Positions 55,946 through 64,000 of a stretch of DNA of 64,000 nucleotides are shown one piece after another. Origin of the DNA: an uncultured Acidimicrobiales bacterium (lineage in GTDB: Bacteria; Actinomycetota; Acidimicrobiia; Acidimicrobiales; SZUA-35). Made by a program: the position numbers and the translations under genes. The notes below the pieces were generated by a model. The model saw only the letters and a program-made list of their open reading frames with translations. It was not told the origin of the DNA and ran no database searches. Each line of letters begins with the position of its first letter. Positions within the stretch are counted from its first letter, which is position 1. The DNA lies in the NCBI GenBank assembly GCA_938002965.1, contig CALKZY010000016.1, positions 248,001-312,000 on the forward strand, written 5' to 3'.

Positions 55946-56830
55946 CTACCTGGGTGAGGCAGTCTCCGCAGCAGGCGACAACGGCTGACAGGTTGGACAC
56001 CAGTAGCTGCTACGACCCAAACGCCCGTCGTAGGTTCGCCTGACTGGGGTGTGGCAACGCAGGCACGGGGCTCGCCATCGCTCATAGACGTAGTGTCGTG
56101 GCAGGCCGCCGACTGGCCGCCGAATCGACCGTTCGACCGGCAACCCATCGAATCGAGGTCGACTAGCAGTCGTCACCCTGAACGCGTTGCCTGGTTGCGA
56201 GTGGAGGTACAACAGCCGAGATGCCGCCGCATAGATTTCTGTGAGCGAAGCATCGGAAACCGAGCCAAGCGGACTTAGCGGATGAACCCCAGCCAGAAAT
56301 AGCACTTCTGACTTGTAGACATTGCCGATTCCACCCGCCACCTCCTGGTCGAGAACCACATCAGCCATCACCTCGACAGGTTTGCACCGCAGCCGTGCTC
56401 GACGAACAGCCGAAGTGACGACCTGGTCACGTTCAGCAGGTGAAACCACAAGGTCGGGGCCGAGGTTGGCCAGCGGTGAGAGCTCGCTGTCGCGAATGAA
56501 CGTTTCGATAGCCGGAGCGCTGTAGCACCGGACCACCCCGGCCTCGGTGAGTATCTCTAAACGAAGCTTCGGATCGCGGTGGCGTGGCGGTGTTGACGGC
56601 GACACCGACGTCCGCCAGAAGCCGCCCATGCCGAGGTGCACCCGAAGGCTGAGGCGCCGGTCGAAGTCGATCAGCAAGTGCTTCCCGTGTACCCGAATTT
56701 CCTCAACCAGTTGACCGGTTCTCGGCCGATGTCCACGAATCTTGCGAGCCCAAAACTGATCGACCCGATAGCCCACAAGCACGGGAGTCACCTGGAGGCG
56801 AGACTGGTGGATCGTGTCGCCCTCAGGCAT
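55946..56830 (-). CDS. Fpg/Nei family DNA glycosylase (Nei2-like)
   Basis: 294-aa bifunctional DNA glycosylase/AP lyase for oxidised bases. It starts MPEGDTIH: after Met removal Pro is the nucleophile and Glu the acid. VHGKHLLIDF holds the catalytic Lys; GIGNVYKSEVLFLAG is the helix-two-turn-helix; and a C-terminal zinc finger CLRCHTP to WCPTCQ is complete. MPEGDT rather than MPELPE places it with endonuclease VIII-type actinobacterial Nei2 proteins. ATG at 56830 is fixed by this N-terminus. Confidence 0.93.
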   Translation of the reverse strand: MPEGDTIHQSRLQVTPVLVGYRVDQFWARKIRGHRPRTGQLVEEIRVHGKHLLIDFDRRLSLRVHLGMGGFWRTSVSPSTPPRHRDPKLRLEILTEAGVVRCYSAPAIETFIRDSELSPLANLGPDLVVSPAERDQVVTSAVRRARLRCKPVEVMADVVLDQEVAGGIGNVYKSEVLFLAGVHPLSPLGSVSDASLTEIYAAASRLLYLHSQPGNAFRVTTASRPRFDGLPVERSIRRPVGGLPRHYVYERWRAPCLRCHTPVRRTYDGRLGRSSYWCPTCQPLSPAAETASPR

Positions 56831-56928
56831 CGATGGACGCGCCCGGTTCAACTTGAGGTTTCGTCATCTTCGCCTCGCTGCCCGTGATCGCCCAGCCCCT
56901 GAATGCGAAGTCTTGTCTCGACGTTGGC

Positions 56929-57357
56929 TCAGGACTGCTGCCAGGGCAACTTCGACTTCCAGCCATCCACACGGTGCGAGCCCGGCCCAAGCGGACCTTC
57001 GAATCCGGCGGTCACGTTGTAGGTCCGGGTGTATCCGGCCGCTGTCAGCGCTTCGCCCGCCGCTCTAGACCGCGCCCCTGATCGGCACAGCAGCAGAATG
57101 GGTTGGTCGGTGTCCAAACCCTGGGTAGCGGCAGCCAAGAACTCAGGGTTCTTCTCGCCGGAGGGAAACGCGGTCCATTCGACCAGACGAGCCTCTTTGC
57201 CCAATGAGCCTAAGTCTGGAACGCCCACAAACGTCCACTCCGCAGTAGTGCGAACATCTATGAGCACGGAGTTGGGTTCCTGTAGCAACTCCCAGGCTTG
57301 GTCAAGCGACAGCTCTTCGGGACTCATAGGTGATTCGACACTTTCGGTTTGACCCAC
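56929..57357 (-). CDS. Rhodanese-like domain protein
   Basis: 142-aa single-domain rhodanese, a sulfurtransferase. VLIDVRTTAEW opens the fold and the active-site loop CRSGARSR carries the persulfide-forming Cys near residue 95. The end GYTRTYNVTAGFEGP is standard. GTG at 57357 or ATG at 57327 may be the start. It lies 40 nt downstream of soxG on the same strand, so it might be transcribed with the sarcosine oxidase operon, perhaps by chance. Confidence 0.9.
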   Translation of the reverse strand: MGQTESVESPMSPEELSLDQAWELLQEPNSVLIDVRTTAEWTFVGVPDLGSLGKEARLVEWTAFPSGEKNPEFLAAATQGLDTDQPILLLCRSGARSRAAGEALTAAGYTRTYNVTAGFEGPLGPGSHRVDGWKSKLPWQQS

Positions 57358-57396
57358 CGTGAGACCGCTCGTGGTTCTACGGCGGGTGGACGGCCT

Positions 57397-57996
57397 TCAG
57401 CTTTCCAGCGTAAGCCCAAACTCCTCGGCGGCGTCGGCCAACGACTCGACAAGATACTGGCCGAAGGACCGATCACACGAAATGAAATAGCTGTCACCGG
57501 ACCGGACAACGTCGCAGCTGACCTTGGCTACGCTGGCCGATGTCGCCGACCCAGGTGGCGTCATGTTGTCCGACCAATCCAGTCCGCAGACCTTTTCCAG
57601 CATCTTGGTGGCCTTAGGCCCTGAGACCTCAATGAAGGCCCGACCGTGGGTCAGGTCCACCTCTGACCTCAACCCTGCGGTCGGTACAGCAGACCGCACG
57701 CCTGACACTGACGACGGCGAGCCGATTATCCAGTACTCATCAGGACGCATTCCCACGACCAGAACGTCGTCGCCTTCGGTTCTGCAGCTCCCGAACTCCA
57801 CTGCCATCCACCGGGCGGCGGCACTGTCAGGGGCGCAGCGAAGAACAAGCTTGGTCACATTCGCCCGGTCAGTGAGGGTTACTCCACCGGAGCCATCGGC
57901 TCGGGCCGAGGTCGAAGGCGTGACAACCGCGCTTGACCGGTAGGTCGGGGCGTCAACTGTCGACGAGGTGAGATCTAAATCTGTTGTGCTAACCAC
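57397..57996 (-). CDS. soxG: Sarcosine oxidase gamma subunit
   Basis: 199-aa SoxG-family subunit of heterotetrameric sarcosine oxidase. The folate-like domain (LTDRANVTKLVLRC, then RPDEYWIIG, LTHGRAFIEVSGPKATKMLEKVCGLDW, and the end CDRSFGQYLVESLADAAEEFG) is typical. GTG at 57996 overlaps soxA by 8 nt and has AAGGAG 9 nt upstream, so it is chosen over an earlier frame. Last gene of soxBDAG. Confidence 0.92.
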   Translation of the reverse strand: MVSTTDLDLTSSTVDAPTYRSSAVVTPSTSARADGSGGVTLTDRANVTKLVLRCAPDSAAARWMAVEFGSCRTEGDDVLVVGMRPDEYWIIGSPSSVSGVRSAVPTAGLRSEVDLTHGRAFIEVSGPKATKMLEKVCGLDWSDNMTPPGSATSASVAKVSCDVVRSGDSYFISCDRSFGQYLVESLADAAEEFGLTLES

Positions 57997-60859
57997 GAAG
58001 TCGAACTCCTTCGGGATCGTAGTGGGCGTGATGGGCTTGGACCTCAGCCTCGATGCGACGTCCATCCGTCAGCAAGACAGTGACAATCGTTCCAGCATCG
58101 GCGTACTGCTGTTCAATCTGACCGAGGCATATCGATCGCCCGAGCGTCGGCGACATTCGACTCGACGTTATCCGGCCAATGATTTCGCTCGTTGTACCGC
58201 GAACCAACTGTGATGCCTCCTCTGGCACAATCTGCGGATCCAGCGTCTGAAGGGCAACGACGGCCGGGCGCCGTTTGACGACATCGGGGTTAGTGTTCTC
58301 AAGTTCCCAAGCCAGCTCAGGCTTGCCGACGAAGTCCTCTTTGTCCATCTTGATCAGCGGCGTCATTCCGGTGGACGGAGCCTTGGTCAGGCCATCGGTG
58401 TCTTGACCGACGATGAAGTGCCCCTTCTCAAGACGCATGATCCTCTGGGCTTCAATCCCAAACGGGGCAATGCCGAGGTCGTCGCCCTGTTCCAGAAGTT
58501 GCAGCCAAAGGTGCAGGGCGTGCCCGGCGGGCACATGAATCTCGTATGACAGCTCCCCGGTGAAGCCGATACGCCACACGATGCAGTCGTCGACTCCGGC
58601 CACGGTTGCAGTACGCACCTGCATGTACTTGAAGTTGTCGGGATCGAGGTCGAGTTGCGGAGCAAGGCGTCCGATCAACTCCCGGCTCTTCGGACCGGCC
58701 ACATTGATGCTGGCGTAGGCACCGGTCACCGGGGTGATGTCAACCTGCCATGACGGCCGCTCGGTCTGCAACCAATTCTCCGCCCACTCCCAAACGGTCC
58801 CGGCGCCAGAACTGGTGGTGGTCATGAGATAGCGGTTTTCGCTCAAGCGACCGGTGACGCCGTCGTCAAGCACGACACCGTCCTCGGCGCACATGATGCC
58901 GTAGCGGACGCCGCCGATGGGAAGCTTTGACCACTTGTTGGTGTAGAGGAGGTTGAGTAGCTGTGGGACGTCGGGCCCTTGGAGGTCCAGCTTTCCGAGA
59001 GGACTGACGTCGATGATGCCGACGTTCTGTCTGGTATTGCGCACCTCTTGGGCGGCATCACCGTAGTGGTCGGGCCGAATCCATGCTCCGGCCACTAGCG
59101 GCGAGGCACCGCGCGCCTCGTGCCAATCCTGGATCGGAGAGCGGCGGACCGGTTCGAAGATACGTCCGGCCAGACCGCCCAACGAGATCGGTGCAAACGG
59201 CGGACGCCATACGGTGGTTCCGACCTCTGCAATCGTCTCGCCTCGGGCTTCGGCCAGAACGGCCACTGTATTGACGGTCTCCAGCTTGCCTTGGGAGGGT
59301 CCCATCGTGGCTGTGGTGAAGCGTTTCAGCAGTTCGACCGAGTCGAACCCCTCGGCTGCCGCCGACACCAGGTCTTTGGACGAAACGTCCTCGGAGAAGT
59401 CGACCGTGCCGTGAGTGGATGATCGATACAGCTCGGGGTGATGACGATGCGCCAAACCACTCCGGTCGTCAGCGGGCCAGGACGGTTCCGGTCCTTGGAC
59501 TGTTCGTGCCCTCGCAGTGGTCGCCTGCAGCCGATGAGACGTGACCGCAGAGCGAGAAGCGGCTAGATGACCGGTGGCACGGCCGTGTTCTACCAGCTCG
59601 TCGAGAGATCCGTCGCCGATCATTCCCCCGGTGGCCAAGACGGTGTCGGGGGGATCGGCGGGGAAAAACCTGGCGGCTGAGGCGTCGTAGACCGGCCGGT
59701 CGCCCGACATGTTGAGTAGCGACGTCGGCGCGGTCCAACCCACTGCGGTCACAAGGAGATCGGCATCCCGGCTCGATCCGTCGGCAAGGGTCACGCGCTC
59801 AAGCTGGCTCGGGGAGCCATCAGCTGAAGTGATGCCACCACCGCTTCGGGCATCGACCAGCTCGACCACCGAAACCCCCGCCGCTTCAAGGTCGGCGGCT
59901 GCCTGGTCTCCAGACTCATTGGCCGCCAAGACGACGGCTCGACTTCCTGGGCGGACGCCGTACATGTTCACGAGGCGGCGGACGCCGCCCGACAGCATCA
60001 CACCTGGCTTGTCGTTTCCGGCGAATACATAGGGCCGTTCAATGAGGCCCGCGGCGACGACCAGGACTTTCGCTCTGGCCTTGATCAAGCGCTCGATGAC
60101 TCCGGGGTGGCTTCGCTGAGCAATCGAGACCCAGTTGTCGTCGTAGCGACCGGTAACGGTTGAGTCCACCAGTATCTCAACTCCGAGATCGACGAGACGT
60201 TGGCTCATCTCAGCGACTGCTGCTCTATCGGCTTCACTCCCCCAACGCAGGTGGCCGCCGAGTCCATACTCGTGCTCGACCAACATGACGGTGGCCCCTG
60301 CCTCAGCGGCAGCGATGGCCGCCGCCATGCCCGACGGGCCGCCTCCGGCCACAACTACGTCAGGGTGGGCGTAGCGCTTGTCGTAGTTGCCGTGAGGCGT
60401 GTCCAGGTCGATCGTGCCGCCAGGGGCGAAGGTGGCCAAGACCTTCTCGTACAGTGGCCAGAGCCGCTGGGGATGGATGAACGTCTTGTAATAGAAGCCG
60501 GCGGTCAGGAAACGCCCGACTAGGCCGTTGGCAGCCTTGATATCGCGGTCGACCGACGGCCAAACATTTTGGGCCGAGACTTCCATGCCTTCAGCCAGCT
60601 GGCGGTGAGCTGACCGCACGTTGGGCTCATCGCCCACCTGAACGAGGGCGTTCGGATCCCAGTAGTCCATGCTCATATAAGAGCGTGGACGATGGTACTT
60701 CATGCTTCGGGAGACGACTTGGACGTTGTTGGCCAAGAGAGCCGACCCAATCGTGTCTCCTGCGTACCCGGACAACGCTCGACCGTTCCAGGTGAATCGA
60801 ACGGTCTCGTCGCGATTGATGACCTCGCCGGGGCGGGCCGATAGTCGAGAGGTGCTCAT
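57989..60859 (-). CDS. soxA: Sarcosine oxidase alpha subunit
   Basis: 956-aa subunit. An N-terminal 2Fe-2S-ferredoxin-like region (VRFTWNGRALSGYAGDTI, lacking the Fe-S cysteines as usual) is followed by the nucleotide-binding VVVAGGGPSGMAAAIAAAEAG and a pyridine-nucleotide fold. The GcvT-like C-terminal half, from about residue 580, binds tetrahydrofolate and takes up the methylene group. Together with SoxB it oxidises sarcosine to glycine with formation of 5,10-methylene-THF and hydrogen peroxide. ATG at 60859 overlaps soxD's stop as ATGA. Confidence 0.96.
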   Translation of the reverse strand: MSTSRLSARPGEVINRDETVRFTWNGRALSGYAGDTIGSALLANNVQVVSRSMKYHRPRSYMSMDYWDPNALVQVGDEPNVRSAHRQLAEGMEVSAQNVWPSVDRDIKAANGLVGRFLTAGFYYKTFIHPQRLWPLYEKVLATFAPGGTIDLDTPHGNYDKRYAHPDVVVAGGGPSGMAAAIAAAEAGATVMLVEHEYGLGGHLRWGSEADRAAVAEMSQRLVDLGVEILVDSTVTGRYDDNWVSIAQRSHPGVIERLIKARAKVLVVAAGLIERPYVFAGNDKPGVMLSGGVRRLVNMYGVRPGSRAVVLAANESGDQAAADLEAAGVSVVELVDARSGGGITSADGSPSQLERVTLADGSSRDADLLVTAVGWTAPTSLLNMSGDRPVYDASAARFFPADPPDTVLATGGMIGDGSLDELVEHGRATGHLAASRSAVTSHRLQATTARARTVQGPEPSWPADDRSGLAHRHHPELYRSSTHGTVDFSEDVSSKDLVSAAAEGFDSVELLKRFTTATMGPSQGKLETVNTVAVLAEARGETIAEVGTTVWRPPFAPISLGGLAGRIFEPVRRSPIQDWHEARGASPLVAGAWIRPDHYGDAAQEVRNTRQNVGIIDVSPLGKLDLQGPDVPQLLNLLYTNKWSKLPIGGVRYGIMCAEDGVVLDDGVTGRLSENRYLMTTTSSGAGTVWEWAENWLQTERPSWQVDITPVTGAYASINVAGPKSRELIGRLAPQLDLDPDNFKYMQVRTATVAGVDDCIVWRIGFTGELSYEIHVPAGHALHLWLQLLEQGDDLGIAPFGIEAQRIMRLEKGHFIVGQDTDGLTKAPSTGMTPLIKMDKEDFVGKPELAWELENTNPDVVKRRPAVVALQTLDPQIVPEEASQLVRGTTSEIIGRITSSRMSPTLGRSICLGQIEQQYADAGTIVTVLLTDGRRIEAEVQAHHAHYDPEGVRLRG

Positions 60860-61128
60860 GCCTTGGTCCCCTTCTTGTTGCCCGGAATCGGCGGGTTGCG
60901 GAACTCGTTTGAACCGGTGTGGCGCTCCAGAGAAAAGTAACGACGGCAGCCCGAACGGCAGTACCACGTCTCTTTGAGCCAGTCGGCCGGGTTGTCTTCC
61001 ATGTACAGGTAGTCACGCCACTGCTCGGGCGTGGCGCGGTTCGGATCGGGCCGGCTGTGCGATTCCCCGACGTAGTGCAGATCGGATGAGTTGCGTGGAC
61101 CGCAATGAGGACAGGGGACAATCAACAT
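60856..61128 (-). CDS. soxD: Sarcosine oxidase delta subunit
   Basis: 90-aa zinc-binding subunit. CPHCG supplies Cys6 and Cys9, and WYCRSGC supplies Cys57 and Cys61. In described SoxD proteins the third ligand is His at the position of Cys57, so this protein may have a four-cysteine site. WRDYLYMEDNPADWLKETWY is the family core. ATGA overlap with soxA. Confidence 0.94.
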   Translation of the reverse strand: MLIVPCPHCGPRNSSDLHYVGESHSRPDPNRATPEQWRDYLYMEDNPADWLKETWYCRSGCRRYFSLERHTGSNEFRNPPIPGNKKGTKA

Positions 61129-61176
61129 GTCGGGGCACCTACGTTCTCGTCAACGGCGATTGCAGCGAAGCACTGC

Positions 61177-62502
61177 TTAGTGGCCAACGGAAGCCGCTCC
61201 CTTCTCGCCAACCAGTGTTCCTTCGGGGAACCGGTCAAGGGCGAATGGGGCGATCAGCTTTGGAGTTTGATTGGTGGCGATGCATTCGGCCATCGTCTCG
61301 CCGGACACCGGCCCGGCTTTGAAGCCGTAGGTCCCCCAACCGACGTCACACAGGAATCCCTCAACCGGGGTGAAGCCCATCACCGGTGAGTAGTCAGGCG
61401 TCATGTCGCACAGACCGGCCCACTGCCGGAGAAGGCGCATCTTGGACAAACCGGGCATCAGCTCCAGTATGTGGCCCGCCAGACCCTCGGTGAAGTCGAG
61501 GGATCCGGCGATGTTGTAGTTGTTGAACGGATCGACGGCCGCTCCGAATACCAACTCTCCGCGGTCTGTCTGGCTGACGTAGACGTGAAGGGATCCTGAG
61601 ACAACAACCGCCGGGAGAAAGACCTTTACCGGTTCGGTGACCGCCGCCTGGAGTGGACGTGTGTAGATCGGCAGTTTGATTCCGGCCATAGAGGCGATTA
61701 GTGACGCCCAGCCAGCCGTGGCATTCACCACGATCGGAGCTGAGATATCACCTTTGTTCGTCCTAACGCCCGTGACCCGACCACCAGGCCCCTTCCCCTC
61801 TGGCCCTGATCCACCCTCGACCAGGATGTCCAACACTTCGGTCTTTTGGTGAATTTCTACGCCGTGATGATCTGCGGCTCGGGCATAGCCCCACACTACG
61901 GCATCGTGCCGAATAATGCCGCCGGGCGGATGATACAGCGCCCCCAGGATGGGATAGCGGGACTCAGATGACGTGTCGAGGCTCGGTACGAGTTTCTTGA
62001 TTTCGTCCGGTCCGATAACTGATGAGTCGATGTTTTGGAGCTTGTTGACCTCGGCTCGCCAACGCATTGTTCTGACTGCACCATCGTTGTGGGCCAGAGT
62101 AAGGTGACCTCGCTCGGAGAACATCACGTTGATGTTGAGGTCAGTGGCCATCGAGTTGTACAACTCGAGTGAGCGATCGTAGAAGGCCACCCCTTCGGGA
62201 GTCAGGTAGTTCGACCGCACAATAGCTGTGTTGCGACCCGACCCCCCGCTTCCGATGTAGGCCTTATCGACTACGGCGACGTTGGTGATCCCGTAGTTGG
62301 CTGCCAGGTAGTAGGCGGTCGCCAGGCCGTGCACCCCGCCACCAATGATCACGACATCGTATGTGTCACGCAGTGGAACTTCCCGCCAGGCCCGCGGCCA
62401 GGTTTCCTGGGCCAAGCCTTTCCGCAGCAGGCCCCATGCCGAGTAACGCTCGGGCCCCTTGCCGTTTCCATTCCGCCATGACAGTAGCGATCGGTCAGCC
62501 AT
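61177..62502 (-). CDS. soxB: Sarcosine oxidase beta subunit
   Basis: 441-aa flavoprotein subunit of the sarcosine oxidase, carrying the sarcosine-binding site and FAD. The nucleotide fold VVIIGGGVHGLATAYYLA is at about 50-67, and the flavin-attachment region GSGGSGRNTAIVRSNYLTPEG follows, with late motif GLCDMTPDYSPVMGF. First gene of soxBDAG. TAGGGT lies 8 nt before the ATG and there is no ribosome site, so the operon mRNA is probably leaderless. It is divergent from a LysR regulator across 109 nt. Confidence 0.96.
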   Translation of the reverse strand: MADRSLLSWRNGNGKGPERYSAWGLLRKGLAQETWPRAWREVPLRDTYDVVIIGGGVHGLATAYYLAANYGITNVAVVDKAYIGSGGSGRNTAIVRSNYLTPEGVAFYDRSLELYNSMATDLNINVMFSERGHLTLAHNDGAVRTMRWRAEVNKLQNIDSSVIGPDEIKKLVPSLDTSSESRYPILGALYHPPGGIIRHDAVVWGYARAADHHGVEIHQKTEVLDILVEGGSGPEGKGPGGRVTGVRTNKGDISAPIVVNATAGWASLIASMAGIKLPIYTRPLQAAVTEPVKVFLPAVVVSGSLHVYVSQTDRGELVFGAAVDPFNNYNIAGSLDFTEGLAGHILELMPGLSKMRLLRQWAGLCDMTPDYSPVMGFTPVEGFLCDVGWGTYGFKAGPVSGETMAECIATNQTPKLIAPFALDRFPEGTLVGEKGAASVGH

Positions 62503-62510
62503 AAGGGGAA

Positions 62511-62516
62511 ACCCTA
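62511..62516 (-). promoter_or_regulatory. -10 box for leaderless soxB operon
   Basis: TAGGGT on the minus strand, 8 nt before the soxB ATG. Confidence 0.45.
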
Positions 62517-62541
62517 CTACGAGACTTCATCTGACTTAAGT

Positions 62542-62555
62542 ATTAGTCAGCTAAT
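62542..62555. promoter_or_regulatory. Candidate LysR operator
   Basis: ATTAG-tcag-CTAAT, a perfect 5-bp inverted repeat with the T-N(n)-A shape of LysR sites, in the AT-rich centre of the soxB-LysR gap. It is followed by ACTAGT and a TAGTAT-like -10 on the LysR side. Position and symmetry suggest the autoregulatory and operon-control site. Confidence 0.5.
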
Positions 62556-62611
62556 TATTGGTACTAGTATGGTCTTACTGCATGTTGCCCAGTCAGTAAC
62601 GGGAGTCGTCG

Positions 62612-63514
62612 TTGAACGTAAACCGCCTTCGCTACTTTTGCGCCGTGGCCGAGGAGCTTCACTTTGGCAAGGCAGCGGCACGGCTTCACATGGCGCAGCC
62701 GCCGCTTAGCCAGCAGATCCGCCTCCTGGAAGAACAGCTGGACCTGACCTTGTTCGAGCGCACGACTCGGAAAGTGTCGCTTACCGCGGCAGGGCGAGAA
62801 CTGTACGTCGAGGCCAGCCGAGTTCTGGCCGAATACGACCGCTTCGAGCAGCGGGTGAGAGAGGTCAGGTCCGGGACTAGGGGCACACTGCGAATCGGCT
62901 TCGTCGACTCGGCGAGCTACGACACAATGCCACGCCTGTTGAAGGCTTACCGTTTGCGATGGCCCAGCGTTGAATACGAGCTCCGAAGCATGTCATCAGA
63001 CGAACAGATTGCGGCCCTCAACCAGGACAAGATCGATCTTGGGCTCAGCCGAACAGCCGGGGTTCACGCCGGCGTCCATGACGCTCTTGAGGCCCTCGTG
63101 CTCCAACGAGAACCCTTGGCGGTTGCGGTGCCAGCTGATAATCCGCTGGCCGGGCAAGGCTCGATTTCACTGGCCGAGTTGGAAGGAGCCATGTTCATCG
63201 GTTTCGATCGCAAAGTGTCGCCGAGCCTACACCGGGAACTGGTAGGCAAACTCAAGAGCCGGGGCATCGACTACGAACCGATCATCGAAGCGACCGAGTA
63301 CGCAACCATCCTTGGCCTCGTCGCCTCCGGACAGGGTGTCTCGTTGGTACCCAACAGCGTCCGCACTCTGCGTCCGCCCAACCTGACGTTTCTTGCCATC
63401 GACGACGAGGACGCCTCCATTCCCTTGCTACTTATGACCAGGAGTGACGAATCGTCGCCACTGGTGGCGCAGGTTAGAGAGCTGGCCAACGAGCTTTTTG
63501 GCGGCGAGGACTAG
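62612..63514 (+). CDS. LysR-family transcriptional regulator
   Basis: 300-aa LysR-type regulator. The N-terminal winged helix (LRYFCAVAEELHFGKAAARL, then QPPLSQQIRLLEEQL and LFERTTRKVSLTAAG) is complete; the C-terminal effector domain follows. TTG start with GGGAG 6 nt upstream. Divergent from soxB, so it is the probable regulator of sarcosine oxidase, with sarcosine or a related methylated amine as likely effector (inference). Its stop overlaps the convergent acyl-CoA dehydrogenase by 4 nt. Confidence 0.93.
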   Translation: MNVNRLRYFCAVAEELHFGKAAARLHMAQPPLSQQIRLLEEQLDLTLFERTTRKVSLTAAGRELYVEASRVLAEYDRFEQRVREVRSGTRGTLRIGFVDSASYDTMPRLLKAYRLRWPSVEYELRSMSSDEQIAALNQDKIDLGLSRTAGVHAGVHDALEALVLQREPLAVAVPADNPLAGQGSISLAELEGAMFIGFDRKVSPSLHRELVGKLKSRGIDYEPIIEATEYATILGLVASGQGVSLVPNSVRTLRPPNLTFLAIDDEDASIPLLLMTRSDESSPLVAQVRELANELFGGED

Positions 63515-64000
63515 CGCCTCGGCTCGCGAGGCAGGCCGAGAACTCGCTCACCTAAGATGTTGCGCATGATGTTCGACGTCCCGCCCATGATGGTGTATGC
63601 CGGAGCGTAGGCCAATCCCAGCCCGATGTCGTCTGCCAGCGCGGCCTTGGGCCCGAGTATCCGGGAGGCGAACTGAGCCACTCGCCACTGATGTTCGGTA
63701 CAAAAGCACTTGGTGGCCGCACTGAAACCGGCGGGGGCCTGCCGGAGTACCTCGCGGTAAACGAGCAAGCGTCCGACCCGATAGCCGATCTCCAAGTCTG
63801 CGATTTCCTGACGAATCAACGGATCCGACCGGTCGGCTAGCTCAATAGCCATGTCGTAGAGGGCCTTGTTGGAAACCAGACGATCGATACCACCGCGCTC
63901 GTGTTCGAGCTGACGCATTGTCTGTTTGAAGGCGTCGCCTTCAACTCCGACCAGGTTCTCAACCGGTACTTCGACGTCGGAGAAGTAGATCTCGCAGAAG
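63511..64000 (-). CDS. Acyl-CoA dehydrogenase (C-terminal part, cut by window edge)
   Basis: The C-terminal helical domain of an acyl-CoA dehydrogenase. At the window edge the frame reads the linker FSDVEVPVENLVGVEG, then the helices HERGGIDRLVSN and IADLEIGYRVGRLLVYR, and the final GGTSNIMRNILGERVLGLPRE is the FAD- and substrate-binding tail. The 5' half, with the flavin-binding barrel, lies outside. It probably oxidises an acyl-CoA, in line with the CoA ligases and hydratases here. Confidence 0.9.
   Translation of the reverse strand, partial: FCEIYFSDVEVPVENLVGVEGDAFKQTMRQLEHERGGIDRLVSNKALYDMAIELADRSDPLIRQEIADLEIGYRVGRLLVYREVLRQAPAGFSAATKCFCTEHQWRVAQFASRILGPKAALADDIGLGLAYAPAYTIMGGTSNIMRNILGERVLGLPREPRR

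Overview
The window is one continuous stretch of a GC-rich chromosome (roughly 58-60% GC by eye, not computed) with tightly packed genes. No tRNA, rRNA, CRISPR array, phage or insertion sequence was seen. The gene set points to a high-GC Actinobacterium, most likely of the Acidimicrobiia type. Evidence includes a complete conservon (histidine kinase-like ATPase, roadblock, DUF742, GTPase), a mycothiol-dependent-isomerase-family protein, a DUF5522 protein, monomeric NADP isocitrate dehydrogenase, a group II (GlbO-type) truncated hemoglobin domain, soxBDAG sarcosine oxidase and a proton-pumping pyrophosphatase. The taxonomic call is inference.

Layout. 0-1.6 kb: two branched-chain amino-acid type ABC ATPases (livF is cut by the window edge). 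1.6-9.4 kb: patatin lipase, pyruvate kinase, flavin reductase, enoyl-CoA hydratase, glycerophosphodiesterase, gamma-glutamyltranspeptidase, DUF5522 protein, a small protein and an alpha/beta hydrolase. 9.4-13.4 kb: the conservon, with a divergent DUF4388 gene. 13.4-19.5 kb: glutamate synthase gltB-gltD. 19.8-30.9 kb: M18 aminopeptidase, H+-PPase, a degenerate amino-acid-dehydrogenase-like protein, zinc metallopeptidase, MOSC protein, pseudouridine-5'-phosphate glycosidase, lipoprotein, amidase, fatty-acid desaturase and flavodoxin. 31-34.6 kb: a selenoprotein of the Rdx/SelW family read through an in-frame TGA, a SpoU methyltransferase, an acyl-CoA synthetase and an aldose epimerase. 34.7-42.3 kb: a small membrane protein, a degenerate EAL protein, a SNF2 helicase with a small lysine-rich neighbour, aquaporin and hydroxypyruvate isomerase. 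42.5-49.6 kb: DNA polymerase X, a DinB/MDMPI protein, SDR, mobB, a degenerate GGDEF protein, enoyl-CoA hydratase and acyl-CoA synthetase. 49.7-57.4 kb: a fused alanine racemase-truncated hemoglobin, class III aminotransferase, PhnZ-like HD protein, isocitrate dehydrogenase, a Nei-type glycosylase and rhodanese. 57.4-64 kb: soxBDAG with a divergent LysR regulator, and the 3' part of an acyl-CoA dehydrogenase.

The two most striking observations are as follows. (1) A Rdx-family selenoprotein at 30973-31239 has a C-V-P-U redox motif. The in-frame TGA is followed at the right distance by a small hairpin that fits a bacterial SECIS element. Read without selenocysteine, the gene would lose its first strand and its redox motif. 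(2) A single uninterrupted frame at 49684-51162 joins a complete alanine racemase to a complete GlbO-type globin, with no usable start codon at the junction. A third, cross-cutting pattern is a TANNNT box 6-9 nt before the start codon, with no Shine-Dalgarno sequence, in at least ten genes. This suggests frequent leaderless transcription and fixes several start codons.

Metabolic theme: amino-acid and C1 metabolism (glutamate synthase, sarcosine oxidase, aminotransferase, gamma-glutamyltranspeptidase, amidase), fatty-acyl-CoA turnover (two acyl-CoA synthetases, two enoyl-CoA hydratases, an acyl-CoA dehydrogenase, a desaturase) and several signalling proteins whose catalytic motifs are eroded.
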